Part shown: positions 54,358 to 63,566 of the stretch, in pieces
How the letters are laid out: each line of letters begins with the position of its first letter
Position numbering within the stretch: the first letter of the stretch is position 1
Origin: Ignavibacteria bacterium UBA2333
Lineage (GTDB): Bacteria > Bacteroidota > Ignavibacteria > Kapaibacteriales > Kapaibacteriaceae
Assembly: GCA_002344895.1 (NCBI GenBank)
Contig: DDUR01000081.1
Span: 21,909-85,908 of the forward strand
Direction of reading: 5' to 3'
DNA: 64,000 bases
The notes under the pieces: model-generated
The model's database searches: none
The model's input: the letters and a program-made list of their open reading frames with translations, nothing else
Told to the model about the DNA's origin: nothing
Position numbers and translations under genes: made by a program

Positions 54358-56841
54358 ATGATGCTGGGGAAATCGTTATGCATACTAACGGCGTTGCTGT
54401 TCATTGCTCATGTGGCCACTGCACAATCGCCTATTGTATGGTCAGGTACGGTCGTAGACAGCGCAACAGGTGAAACGATTAATGGTGCTTCAATTCGAGT
54501 AGTCGGAACGACGAAGGGTACGTATTCTCGTTCGGGCGGATCGTTTCGGTTACCCCTTGATGATAGTAAGTCATGGAAAATCGATGTTCGGTCGGTTGGA
54601 TACTCGGAACGCAGAGTTTCCCTCGATCCGAATGTCCGAACACTTCGAATCGCATTAGCCGCCTCGGCGACTACGACGAATACCGTCGTCGTAACATCCG
54701 AAATCAGACCCGAAGAGGTGATACAGAGGGCTATCCAGAAAAAGGATGAGAATGCCAAGCGGTTAAAGTCACTTGTCTATACCTTGTACTCGAAGGTTCG
54801 CGTGAAGACAGACCTTCGTGGTATAGAAGATGACACGTCGGACGTAATTATGGAGACATTCTCTCGTGTTCACGAACGGCGTGGGGATACACCGCAGACG
54901 GCCGTACGTATACTCCAACGACGTCAAACAAAGAACATGCCAGCCGGATCGAACCTGGCCGTATGGGACAACTTCTTCGACTTTACGCTTGACGAACTGA
55001 ATATCCTCAATACGCGCCTTGTTACCCCTCTCGGAAAGGATGCACTTGATGAGTATGAGTATCGAATTGTATCTAAAAAACCACTTGGATCACTCATGGT
55101 CTACGAAATCGCCTTTGAGCCAAAAGCGAGGATCTTTCCAGGGTTTGAAGGATCGTTAACTATTGTTGAAGGTACCTATCAGATTATTGCGGCTGATTTT
55201 GCTCCAACACAACAGACGGCGATACCATTTCTGACGGGACTCCGGTTTGAACAGAGATATGAACGCCATGATGATAGTGTTTGGATTCCGACATTTCAGG
55301 TGTCATCTGCGTCTGCAGGTGCAAACATTTTTGCTGGAATTGCAAGTTTTGGTCTTCGATTTTATGCACAAAGCTGGGTAACAGACGCTGAAGTCAATGT
55401 TGACATTCCTGATAGCATGTTTGTACAGCGACGCGATACGAATAGCTCCGTAACCGTCGAAACCGAGTCGACAACGATGTCGATAAAGACAACTCGTCTC
55501 GTAACTGTTGACTCGCAGGCTGATAGCACAAAGTCAGAGTTCTGGGAGACACATGCCTATGCCGAACCCACGTTGGAGGAACGTAAGGTGTATGCTCACC
55601 AGGATACTGCAGGGCCAAAAGAGATTGAGCGTCGCGAGGCGCGTAAGCGTAGGGATAGCCTGGCATCCGAAGGCGTTAACGAATCTGAGTTCGGTCTTTT
55701 TAGCGGCAAATTCACGAAGGACATTGGTTGGTCCGTTCTGCCGATGCTCGACTTTTCACATATCACAGATCTTGTTTGGGGTGGGAAGCTCACACTTGGC
55801 TCACCTCGGTTGTTTGTTGAAGGAATGTTGGGTTTTGGAAAGGCAGAAACACGCGTAGGAAGTGCTGGAGTAACCTGGAAAGCCATTACAGGGAAGGACT
55901 TTCGTATGGATCTCAGGCTTTCGGCGTTTTCTCGGCTGGCTACCATTCAGGGTGCACGTGCGTTTGGCGCAAACTTCTTTGAGCTGAGTGTCGAAAACCT
56001 TGTCTACTCCGCCTGGATGGACTACTACCGTCGCGATGGATTTGGTGTGGAGGCAGACTTCTTCATTCATGGAATCACAGCAGAACTGAGCTACACGGAA
56101 TCGCGTCACATCGTTATGCCCATTATCAATGCACCGAACGGCCGACAGAGTCTAAGCGCTGAAGCGGGCGCATGGAGGACTGTTGTTGGAAGTTTTGTCT
56201 ATGGCGCAAAGTCATTTCTTGAGGATATGTTAGGAAGTGGATCGCCAGTTCGCGGTGGCTTAGACGTGCTCTATGCGCGACACATGATTGACACCGATCG
56301 TGATGCCTGGAGACTTGTTGCAACAGCGGGCGCAACCATTCCCACGTTTGCAACAGGGTACAATCCAATGACGTTGGACGTTGATGTTACTGCCGGCCGT
56401 GCTGACGTTGATGCACCAATCCAGTATCAGATTGCTGGACGTCGGCGATATCCAATTTTTCAACGAACAACACATATGATGACCGTGCCGGTAAACGCCT
56501 ATGCGGGTACGGAGTTTGTCACAGCACAGGCAGAACACAATTTCAGCGACATGTGGTGGCGTCTACTTGGTCTGCCAACGTATAACGGGCGCGGTGTAGA
56601 TCTCATCGGTATCGCACGCGGTCTCAACATGACTCAACGTGCCGGCGCTGTAGAAGCAGGCCGGATCTACGATAGTACTCCTGGCTGGTATACAGAAGTT
56701 GGGGTCGGAATTGGCCGGATACCAACCTTTATCTCGGACTTTCTTTTCCTTCGTTTTGATGCTGTCCTTCCTGTTGGACCGGTGGCAGCACCACGCGGCA
56801 GTTTTGGCTGGGCACTTACCCTAAGTAGTCCTATCATGTAA
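54358..56841 (+). CDS. DUF5686 / CarboxypepD_reg-like outer-membrane protein
   Basis: The product is 827 residues with a signal peptide (ending VATAQ). An N-terminal carboxypeptidase-regulatory-like domain (WSGTVVDSATGETINGASI ... VRSVGYSERRVSL, about 27-105) is followed by a DUF5686-like region. That region is typical in Bacteroidota (RPEEVIQRAIQKKDENAKR, VWDNFFDFTLDEL) and ends in a predicted outer-membrane barrel (GSFGWALTLSSPIM). The family is widespread but uncharacterised, and related proteins carry TonB-receptor-like plug architecture. ATG 54358 or 54361 can both start it. It stands alone in a long plus-strand unit. Confidence 0.85.
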   Translation: MMLGKSLCILTALLFIAHVATAQSPIVWSGTVVDSATGETINGASIRVVGTTKGTYSRSGGSFRLPLDDSKSWKIDVRSVGYSERRVSLDPNVRTLRIALAASATTTNTVVVTSEIRPEEVIQRAIQKKDENAKRLKSLVYTLYSKVRVKTDLRGIEDDTSDVIMETFSRVHERRGDTPQTAVRILQRRQTKNMPAGSNLAVWDNFFDFTLDELNILNTRLVTPLGKDALDEYEYRIVSKKPLGSLMVYEIAFEPKARIFPGFEGSLTIVEGTYQIIAADFAPTQQTAIPFLTGLRFEQRYERHDDSVWIPTFQVSSASAGANIFAGIASFGLRFYAQSWVTDAEVNVDIPDSMFVQRRDTNSSVTVETESTTMSIKTTRLVTVDSQADSTKSEFWETHAYAEPTLEERKVYAHQDTAGPKEIERREARKRRDSLASEGVNESEFGLFSGKFTKDIGWSVLPMLDFSHITDLVWGGKLTLGSPRLFVEGMLGFGKAETRVGSAGVTWKAITGKDFRMDLRLSAFSRLATIQGARAFGANFFELSVENLVYSAWMDYYRRDGFGVEADFFIHGITAELSYTESRHIVMPIINAPNGRQSLSAEAGAWRTVVGSFVYGAKSFLEDMLGSGSPVRGGLDVLYARHMIDTDRDAWRLVATAGATIPTFATGYNPMTLDVDVTAGRADVDAPIQYQIAGRRRYPIFQRTTHMMTVPVNAYAGTEFVTAQAEHNFSDMWWRLLGLPTYNGRGVDLIGIARGLNMTQRAGAVEAGRIYDSTPGWYTEVGVGIGRIPTFISDFLFLRFDAVLPVGPVAAPRGSFGWALTLSSPIM

Positions 56842-56882
56842 GAACTGAAGTATGATGCTGTTGATCTTCCAGCAAAGTAAGT

Positions 56883-56909
56883 CCCTTCGTTATTCATGAT
56901 GACGAAGGG
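56883..56909. terminator. Hairpin at convergent junction, containing a stop codon
   Basis: CCCTTCGT (56883-56890) is complementary to ACGAAGGG (56902-56909), with an 11-nt loop. The stop codon of the response-regulator gene (56890-56892) lies at the stem/loop boundary. It separates the convergent DUF5686 and regulator genes, although no U-run is seen. Confidence 0.5.
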
Positions 56910-57516
56910 CCCTACCGATTTCGGACCGGGACGTGACATGGAGTTTTTTATAGATGTTACGAATGTGTGATCGAACCGTATCAATGCTGACATTCATTGA
57001 GTCGGCAATTTCCTGATATGATCGTCCCGACGTAAGAACGTGTAAGACCTGTTGTTCTCTTGCAGTGAGAACGCCAATTTCCAGATTGGGCTTAACAACG
57101 GTATGAAAGGCATGTAACACTCTGCGGGCAATCGTACCACTCATGGGCGATTCACCAGCCGCCGTCTGCCGAACCGCGGCACATAGTGCTCCGGCTGCAT
57201 AAAGTTTACTGAGGTATCCAACAGCACCTGCAAGAATTGCTGCATAGATCCTCTCGTAGTCTTCATAGGCACTCAGAACAACGAATGCTGTTTCGGGAAG
57301 TGCCGGTGCAAGTTCGGCGATGATGGAAGTTCCCGAACCATCTGGTAGGACAAGGTCAATGAGCGCTACGTCTGGCCGAGTTGACAACAATAGTGACGTT
57401 GATGAAGCAGCCGTACGCGCCGATCCAACAATTGTGATATCGTCAGCAACCTCGAGCTCCTCAACAGTTGAAGCTAGCTGCCAGCCGGAGTCCTCAACAA
57501 CAACAACGCGAATCAT
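56890..57516 (-). CDS. NarL/LuxR-family response regulator
   Basis: The product is 208 residues. The receiver domain (1-120) has the acidic start (VVVVEDSG), the phosphoacceptor Asp in ALIDLVLPDGSG, the Thr/Ser switch region (VVLSAYED) and Lys in YLSKLYAAG. The C-terminal LuxR helix-turn-helix (LTAREQQVLHVLTSGRSYQEIADSM ... TVRSHIRNIYKKL) binds DNA. Phosphorylation should come from the kinase encoded just upstream, whose stop overlaps this start by 4 nt. It is a cytoplasmic transcription regulator with unknown targets. Confidence 0.95.
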   Translation of the reverse strand: MIRVVVVEDSGWQLASTVEELEVADDITIVGSARTAASSTSLLLSTRPDVALIDLVLPDGSGTSIIAELAPALPETAFVVLSAYEDYERIYAAILAGAVGYLSKLYAAGALCAAVRQTAAGESPMSGTIARRVLHAFHTVVKPNLEIGVLTAREQQVLHVLTSGRSYQEIADSMNVSIDTVRSHIRNIYKKLHVTSRSEIGRALRHHE

Positions 57517-60500
57517 ACCGTGTCTCCTTTGAAGGATAGTGTTGCTCTCGTCGTGCCGCCTTCATCAAAACTATACTCAAGCCGGAATCCAGATCGATCT
57601 GCCCGATGTCGAATACTCACAACTCCATTACCATCTGATGGTGTATCTGATCGCTGCGTTAAACCGCCGGCAATATGTAGGTCTAGGTAGACAGTTCCCG
57701 TTGGATCTGTCCCGACGCGTATGTAAAAACGCTCGGGAAGAGCATGTTTTGTTGCGTTCGCAATGATTTCACGCACGATCATCAAGAGGTCGCGAGCTCG
57801 AGTTGGTGATATTGTAATCGAGCGCTCATCAAGGGCAACCTGCACGTCAGCGTATGCACCAATGTCATCCGCATGTTGGCGGACATACTCGATAATGATG
57901 ACACTTACCTGATGGACATCATGGACATCGCGTGTTGTCGACACAAGGTCGCGCAGCGATCGACCCGTGTTTGCAATGAGATTCGAGAGTTTTGTGCGTT
58001 CATCACCATCAGATAGTCCACGGGCCACCGCTGCGAGTCTGACCAGGTCTGCACCAATCATATCGTGTACATCTCGTGCGATTTCTAAACGAGCATGAGC
58101 CGCAGCCAATTCGACGGATCTCTGACGTTCCCGTCGTCGAAGTCTGTAGGCGATGATGACAACGAAGATGAGTAATCCAAGGAGAAGTAGAGCAAGGATC
58201 CGAAAGATCGGAAGCTCACTGAGTGACCGTGCTCGTGTGATTGTGATGAACGAGGATGCATTAGTTAACATCGACCGAAGATGTAGATGTGACGCGGGTT
58301 GTTGCTGAATATTCACTGACATTGTTGCATGTCGAGAACCGAAGGTAGACGATGAGCCATCAGGTAACGTGAGACGAACATCACTCCGAAACTGCGCTGG
58401 ACGACCAGCGAGTAAAAAACCCACATCAACAAATGAGGTCGTTTCCGTTGTAACCAGCGTATCTCCGTCATCCATGAGTCGGAAACCCAATGCACCTTCT
58501 TGGCGGACCAGTGCACGACATGTGCCCAAGGCCGATGACGGTTGAAATGTACCAACGATACAACCCGTGTCGTGACCAATGAGTACTCTTTCATCGTGGA
58601 CAAGTATTCGAAGTGGCATGTGTACGTTGTGGAGCACGTCTGGCTTGTTGAGTATAAGTACCCTACCTGAACGCACGTTGTATGTCACAATGTCATCGCG
58701 TCGAAGGATGAGACGTCCTTGTTCCGAGACGGTAACAGCGATACCATACTCATCATAGGATGGAGGAGTTGTACGACCCGTCTTGTATAGTGTATCGTGA
58801 TGTTCTGTGTTCCACGGCGTGTCGCGAGGCAACATGTGGTGTAACAATAGATCTGGTATTGCAGAAGAGACGGTTGCCGAGCCATAGTCAAATTCGCGGA
58901 AGCCTTGTATTCCTTGCGTAAAGTTCACATCGCCTTGTACTGATAGAGGGAAGACTGTAACACCACCATATGACGAAATGATCGCCAGTCTTCCATCCGT
59001 TCGTGGATAGATGCCGTCTACCTGATGATCATCAATGAAGTGAGAGTTTGTACGAATCGTCTCAATCTGACCTGTTTGAAGATGAATGATACCAAGACCT
59101 CTCCGCATCCCACAAAGAAGTCTGTTACCAGGTAACGAGTAGAATGTTCGAATCTGCTTATTGCGTGCTATGTCCAATACGGATTGTATCACCTGGTGAT
59201 CCGTATGACCGAGAAACTCCATCATGATGCTTAACTCATTTTCGCGTCGTGTTGATTCTGAAGTTGCCTTTGATGTTCCTTCAGACGTGTATGTGCTTGT
59301 CAGCGCGGGAGCCCAGGTTACGTCAAGAGCCGCACTACTATCGTGTAACGGCTGGTTGAGTGACCTAGACCGAGATATTGATGTCCATTGCCCATAATAT
59401 GATTGCTCGTCAACTTGGTGTTTTGAAACCCGCACTGTGTTGGATGCCAGATGTACGTCTGCTCCTGGAGTATCTAATCGATAGAGGAAGGCGCCATTTC
59501 GAACATAGGTTCCAAACACCGTGCATAACCATTCGTTTCCTTGCTCATCACGTGTTGGATGGCGAGAAACATCGTCGTGTATAGATAATGTGAAAGGAAT
59601 TGTTGACTGAAGGAGAGAAGCCGTTGTGTAATCTCGTATATGTATTGAGAACTCAGATGAAGGGGCAGATGTGTCTGTGGGACGACCTGTTGTTGCCGAG
59701 TGTGCACTTCCTTGATTCTGTTCGTCGAACTCTGCCGTGATGGTATGCCACGAAGCTGGAAGGTGATTCTGTGCGGCCACGAGTATACTTCGAACAAACT
59801 GGTCTCGGCCGGATAGAGTGTCATACAGGGCTTGTAATCTGTGTGACAGTATTTCTGCTGCTCGTCTATTCGCAGCCGTCGGGTACTTCGTGAACGTGTT
59901 CTGTGCTAGAATGAGTGCTGTTGTTGTGAACCAGGCGGTTGATCGAATGTCCAGCCCCTTTGCCCCTTGCAATAATGAATCCCACTGACGTAGATGCTGT
60001 GTTGCCAGCGTGTGGTGTCCAGTAAGTGCGTATAACCATGCAGCGTTTGCATGTGCATCTCGTGCGAGAATGGTGTTCGACGATCGTGAAGCATGTGTAT
60101 ACCAGTGTAATGCCTTTGTGGTATCACCAATCTTCTTGAGTGCATGCGGCAGAAAGTTTGTTGTTAACGTAAATGTTGCGGTTTGCCGACGTCGTAAGAG
60201 AACCTCAAGTGCAGCTGCATCTATTGCAAGAGCATAGGCCTTTGCATCGAATGCTGCATTGGCAACAGCTGCATAGTATGCGATTGTGACATCAACAGGA
60301 AGTGATGAGTCTAGTGAGGTCGACAGAGAATCAAGAATGCGTAGAGCCGTAGTAGGTTTACCTCGATCAACGAGTTGAATTGCGTCTCCAATACGAAGTA
60401 TGACGTTGTCAAACGATCGCGCCGAAGAATCTGACGATTGTATTGTATCACAACTAAAACTGATGAGCAGAATCAGAATGTTAATAATCGTACAGCGTTT

Positions 60501-60551
60501 GTGATAACGTTGTAGAACGGTTGATGCATGATGCTTCAACACTATTGACAT
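57513..60551 (-). CDS. Large sensor histidine kinase with periplasmic TPR/propeller-like sensor
   Basis: The product is 1012 residues from the ATG at 60551; a TTG at 60581 would add ten residues. An N-terminal hydrophobic stretch (INILILLISF) is followed by a long extracytoplasmic sensor of ~750 residues. The first part looks like TPR-type helices (TALRILDSL, ALHWYTHASR). The second is beta-rich and propeller-like. A membrane helix at ~783-803 leads to a HisKA_3-type kinase: IARDVHDMIGADL holds phosphoacceptor His829, REIIANATKHA holds Asn932, and DGNGVV is a G-box. It autophosphorylates and passes phosphate to the NarL-type regulator coupled downstream. Confidence 0.9.
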   Translation of the reverse strand: MSIVLKHHASTVLQRYHKRCTIINILILLISFSCDTIQSSDSSARSFDNVILRIGDAIQLVDRGKPTTALRILDSLSTSLDSSLPVDVTIAYYAAVANAAFDAKAYALAIDAAALEVLLRRRQTATFTLTTNFLPHALKKIGDTTKALHWYTHASRSSNTILARDAHANAAWLYALTGHHTLATQHLRQWDSLLQGAKGLDIRSTAWFTTTALILAQNTFTKYPTAANRRAAEILSHRLQALYDTLSGRDQFVRSILVAAQNHLPASWHTITAEFDEQNQGSAHSATTGRPTDTSAPSSEFSIHIRDYTTASLLQSTIPFTLSIHDDVSRHPTRDEQGNEWLCTVFGTYVRNGAFLYRLDTPGADVHLASNTVRVSKHQVDEQSYYGQWTSISRSRSLNQPLHDSSAALDVTWAPALTSTYTSEGTSKATSESTRRENELSIMMEFLGHTDHQVIQSVLDIARNKQIRTFYSLPGNRLLCGMRRGLGIIHLQTGQIETIRTNSHFIDDHQVDGIYPRTDGRLAIISSYGGVTVFPLSVQGDVNFTQGIQGFREFDYGSATVSSAIPDLLLHHMLPRDTPWNTEHHDTLYKTGRTTPPSYDEYGIAVTVSEQGRLILRRDDIVTYNVRSGRVLILNKPDVLHNVHMPLRILVHDERVLIGHDTGCIVGTFQPSSALGTCRALVRQEGALGFRLMDDGDTLVTTETTSFVDVGFLLAGRPAQFRSDVRLTLPDGSSSTFGSRHATMSVNIQQQPASHLHLRSMLTNASSFITITRARSLSELPIFRILALLLLGLLIFVVIIAYRLRRRERQRSVELAAAHARLEIARDVHDMIGADLVRLAAVARGLSDGDERTKLSNLIANTGRSLRDLVSTTRDVHDVHQVSVIIIEYVRQHADDIGAYADVQVALDERSITISPTRARDLLMIVREIIANATKHALPERFYIRVGTDPTGTVYLDLHIAGGLTQRSDTPSDGNGVVSIRHRADRSGFRLEYSFDEGGTTRATLSFKGDTV

Positions 60552-60713
60552 TGATGTGAGCAGAACTTCAACATACCGCAAGTATACTCCGATTTATGAT
60601 GAGAACTTTATTGTCATGTCTAGTAGCATGAATATCACATTGTAGAGAATTACATGTGTCCCTAGGTTGACCATCGTTGAAGGAGATGTTTAAACGTATC
60701 TGGGAGAGGTAGT

Positions 60714-61037
60714 ATGAGGAGAGGTTGTGTTGCCATGGTGACATTCAGTCTGTTGGTCATTGTATCAGCAGCATGTTCACATTCTGAGCCGCCCTGGAAG
60801 GAAGCGGTAGTGCTGTACAAATCGGCACTGTGTAAGAGTTACAGTGCTATGAAGAATCCGACAATGAATCTACAGGAGATTCAACGGCGTTCTGCAGAGG
60901 TTCAAGGCGAGGTTGAACGGATGAAGGAAAAGCTCGAAGAGTTGAAGTCCCAATTAAGCGATGATGAAAAACGAGAGTTCCTTCAGGCGATTGCGGACGC
61001 CACACGAGACGCCGGTCTTGGTAAATGTTCAGATTAA
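60714..61037 (+). CDS. Small lipoprotein with coiled-coil region
   Basis: The product is 107 residues. The N-terminus ends in a lipobox-like SAAC (Cys21). The mature part is helical with a coiled-coil pattern (EVQGEVERMKEKLEELKSQ) and two more cysteines. A ribosome site GGGAGAGG lies 5 nt before the ATG. No family is recognised. It is followed after 24 nt by a membrane-protein gene on the same strand, so the two may be cotranscribed. Confidence 0.7.
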   Translation: MRRGCVAMVTFSLLVIVSAACSHSEPPWKEAVVLYKSALCKSYSAMKNPTMNLQEIQRRSAEVQGEVERMKEKLEELKSQLSDDEKREFLQAIADATRDAGLGKCSD

Positions 61038-61061
61038 CAACACAACGTGAAGAGGTACACC

Positions 61062-61646
61062 ATGATAACAATCATTATCTCGCTGTTGTGTTTTGCCGTT
61101 GCATATGCCATGATGCGATTCGGCAGAACACATGTGGCCTCACTATCAGCAGCATCATTCCTCGTAGTGGCCCTTGGACTGTTATACACGCTTGCATCCT
61201 TCTTTGGATTCGAGCCCGGAGTAGAGTCGTACGGCATCGTGTTTGGGCTCACGATCATTGTCTATCTCATCTCCAAACTTGCAGTACTTGGCTTATGGAC
61301 GGCATACTGGATCACTGGAGTTGTCTTGCTTACAGTCTTCTCGGCAGCATCTATACTGAACGGAGGCACAACTTTTGTCAGTACGACTAGTGTGGCAATC
61401 GTGTTCTTCGGAACGTTGCTGGCAGCCTTCCTTACACGGAAACAGGCAAAGGCCATACTTGCAGGAATCTATGCCGGAATTGCGGCTGCAAATGGCGTTG
61501 TCGTCCTTCTTTTCACCTTTCTGGGTGTTGAATCACTTGTTACGGCGGCCTTTATCGGTTCCTTACTCATCGTAGCCGCCCCTGTGGCCGGCATCATTTT
61601 CCAACTGCGTTTGGCTCGAACCACTCCGGTGCAGGAAGCGGTGTAA
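61062..61646 (+). CDS. Polytopic membrane protein of unknown function
   Basis: The product is 194 residues with about six hydrophobic helices covering most of its length. The start is the ATG at 61062, with AGAGG ahead of it. A GTG at 61047 would overlap that ribosome site. No family signature or charged catalytic motif is recognised. It may be cotranscribed with the preceding lipoprotein gene. A hairpin at 61663-61688 follows before prfB. Confidence 0.7.
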   Translation: MITIIISLLCFAVAYAMMRFGRTHVASLSAASFLVVALGLLYTLASFFGFEPGVESYGIVFGLTIIVYLISKLAVLGLWTAYWITGVVLLTVFSAASILNGGTTFVSTTSVAIVFFGTLLAAFLTRKQAKAILAGIYAGIAAANGVVVLLFTFLGVESLVTAAFIGSLLIVAAPVAGIIFQLRLARTTPVQEAV

Positions 61647-61662
61647 CGATGGCTTGTTCCCA

Positions 61663-61688
61663 TGGCGTATCGTGGCGGCGATACGCCA
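61663..61688 (+). terminator. Hairpin upstream of prfB
   Basis: TGGCGTATCG (61663-61672) is a perfect complement of CGATACGCCA (61679-61688), with loop TGGCGG. It lies 27 nt before the prfB start and may end transcription from the membrane-protein gene or shape the prfB leader. Confidence 0.6.
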
Positions 61689-61715
61689 AGGACGGCGTCA
61701 CCGTATCTTTGTACC

Positions 61716-62823
61716 ATGTTCGAACCTCAAAAACAACGGATTTCGGAACTCCGCGAGCGTGTGGATGAATTGCGGAGGTTCCTTTGACATCGATCGTAAA
61801 CGTGATGACCTCGCCGAGCGCGAGATGATGTCGCAAGCGCCGGACTTCTGGGAAGACCAGCAGAAGGCGCAAAAGTTTATGCAGGAGATATCTGGTCTGA
61901 AGGACTGGATCGGTACGTGGGAAGAGGCCGGATCAGCCCTCGATGATGCCCTGGCCCTTATCGAGCTCGCCGAAGAAGTTGATGATGCGGCCATGGAGGC
62001 CGATATCGACGCCGAGGTGGAACGAGCCCGTGCCACCGTCGATAACCTCGAGCTTCGCAAGATCCTCTCTGGTCCCGATGATGACCGTAATGCCATTCTG
62101 ACGATTAACGCCGGAGCGGGTGGTACCGAGGCGCAAGACTGGGCAGAAATGCTCCTGCGTATGTACACACGTTGGGCAGAAAAACGTGGTTACGAGGTCC
62201 TCCTGGCCGACGAACAGGAAGGTGAGCAGGCCGGTATCAAGTCCGGTACACTCGAAATCAAGGGTAAGTATGCCTACGGTTATCTTAAGGCCGAGAATGG
62301 TGTACATCGCCTTGTTCGTATCAGTCCGTACGACTCCAATGCCCGCCGCCACACGTCCTTTGCCTCCGTTTTTGTCTATCCTGAAGTTGAAGACGACGTT
62401 GAGATCGAGATTAATCCGGCAGACGTTGAACTCGAAACATTTCGGTCAGGGGGCAAAGGGGGCCAGAACGTTAACAAGGTTGAAACAGCCGTCCGTTTGC
62501 GCCACATCCCCTCGGGAATCGTTGTTTCCTGTCAGCAAGAACGCTCGCAGCTCATGAACCGCGAACGTGCCATGAAGATGTTGAAGAGTCGACTCTATCA
62601 GAAACGACGCGAAGAAGAGGAAGCTGCCAAGGCAGCCATCGAAGGCACAAAGAAGAAGATTGAATGGGGTTCACAGATTCGTTCCTATGTGTTCCAGCCA
62701 TATACGATGGTGAATGATCATCGTACGGAAACGAAGGTTGTTGATGTTCACGCTGTGATGGATGGTGACATCGACGAATTACTTCGTGCCTATCTCTTGC
62801 TTGAGGACCAGCTGAACTCATGA
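61716..62823 (+). CDS. prfB: Peptide chain release factor 2 (with programmed +1 frameshift)
   Basis: The full product is 368 residues. The first 23 codons from ATG 61716 end in an in-frame TGA at 61785. Translation continues after a +1 shift (CTT at 61782-61784, then GAC from 61786). The rest holds the release-factor core: the codon-recognition tripeptide at 203-205 reads SPY instead of SPF, and the catalytic GGQ loop is at 248-250 (SGGKGGQNVNK). RF2 terminates at UGA and UAA. It is coupled to the sirtuin gene by ATGA at 62820. Reading only the longer open frame would miss the true N-terminus and start. Confidence 0.96.
61774..61788 (+). promoter_or_regulatory. prfB +1 programmed frameshift site
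   Basis: The Shine-Dalgarno-like GGAGG (61774-61778) lies 3 nt before CTT-TGA-C (61782-61788). This matches the conserved bacterial prfB recoding signal in element order and spacing. Low RF2 activity at UGA favours slippage from CTT to TTT, so RF2 regulates its own synthesis. Confidence 0.95.
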
Positions 62824-63566
62824 TCCCTGCCGATGCTCTCACACGATTGAAGTCAGCGCGATCCATCGCCGTCCTCACAGGCGCTGGCGTCAGCGCTGAA
62901 AGTGGTGTGGCAACATTTCGTGATCCTGATGGTATCTGGGCAAGGTTTTCGCCAACAGAACTGGCGAGTATGGATGGATTTATGGCCAATCCACAACGAG
63001 TGCTAGACTGGTATGCACACCGTCGTGCCGTTGTTGATGCTGTTGAGCCGAACGCCGGACATACGGCACTCGTTGCTCTTGAGCGCTGGATAACACAACG
63101 TGATGGAACGTTTACACTGATTACTCAAAATGTTGATCGTCTTCATCAACGTGCCGGCAGCCGCAACGTTCTTGAGGTTCACGGCAATCTTGTGGAAGAC
63201 CGTTGCTCTGTTTGTGAAGAGATTCACAAGGGCGAACAGCAGCTTGATGCGGCTGGTTTGCCAGTGTGCACAACGTGTGGTGGACGTCTACGACCAAATG
63301 TTGTCTGGTTTGGTGAAGACCTGCCACGCGACGTCTGGGATGCTTCTGAGCGTGCTGCGCGTGACGCTGATGTGTTTATGAGTATCGGCACAAGCTCCGT
63401 TGTGTGGCCTGCTGCAGGACTTGCACATACGGCACGATCACGAGGTGCTGCCATCATCGAGGTGAATCCAACCTCAACGGATCTAACACCAGATGTAACG
63501 TGGCACATTGCTGCCCCAAGTGGTACAGCACTTCCTCTCATTGTTGCGGCTCTGGAGGCAGCATGA
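62820..63566 (+). CDS. Sir2-family NAD-dependent protein deacylase
   Basis: The product is 248 residues. NAD-binding GAGVSAESG (21-29), TFRDPDG, QNVD (103-106) and catalytic His121 (EVHGNL) are present. The structural zinc is bound by C129, C132, C150 and C153. Tyr65 and Arg68 in WYAHRR are the class III residues that accept succinyl or malonyl lysine in SIRT5/CobB, so desuccinylase activity is predicted. It is translated directly after prfB and before acpS, with ATGA overlaps on both sides, an unusual but tight arrangement. Confidence 0.94.
   Translation: MIPADALTRLKSARSIAVLTGAGVSAESGVATFRDPDGIWARFSPTELASMDGFMANPQRVLDWYAHRRAVVDAVEPNAGHTALVALERWITQRDGTFTLITQNVDRLHQRAGSRNVLEVHGNLVEDRCSVCEEIHKGEQQLDAAGLPVCTTCGGRLRPNVVWFGEDLPRDVWDASERAARDADVFMSIGTSSVVWPAAGLAHTARSRGAAIIEVNPTSTDLTPDVTWHIAAPSGTALPLIVAALEAA

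Noticed and set aside
61654..61785. prfB as a frameshifted pseudogene, or starting at 61654
   Set aside because: The in-frame TGA sits in the conserved recoding signal and the downstream RF2 is complete. The upstream extension from 61654 reads through a hairpin and is unlike RF2.
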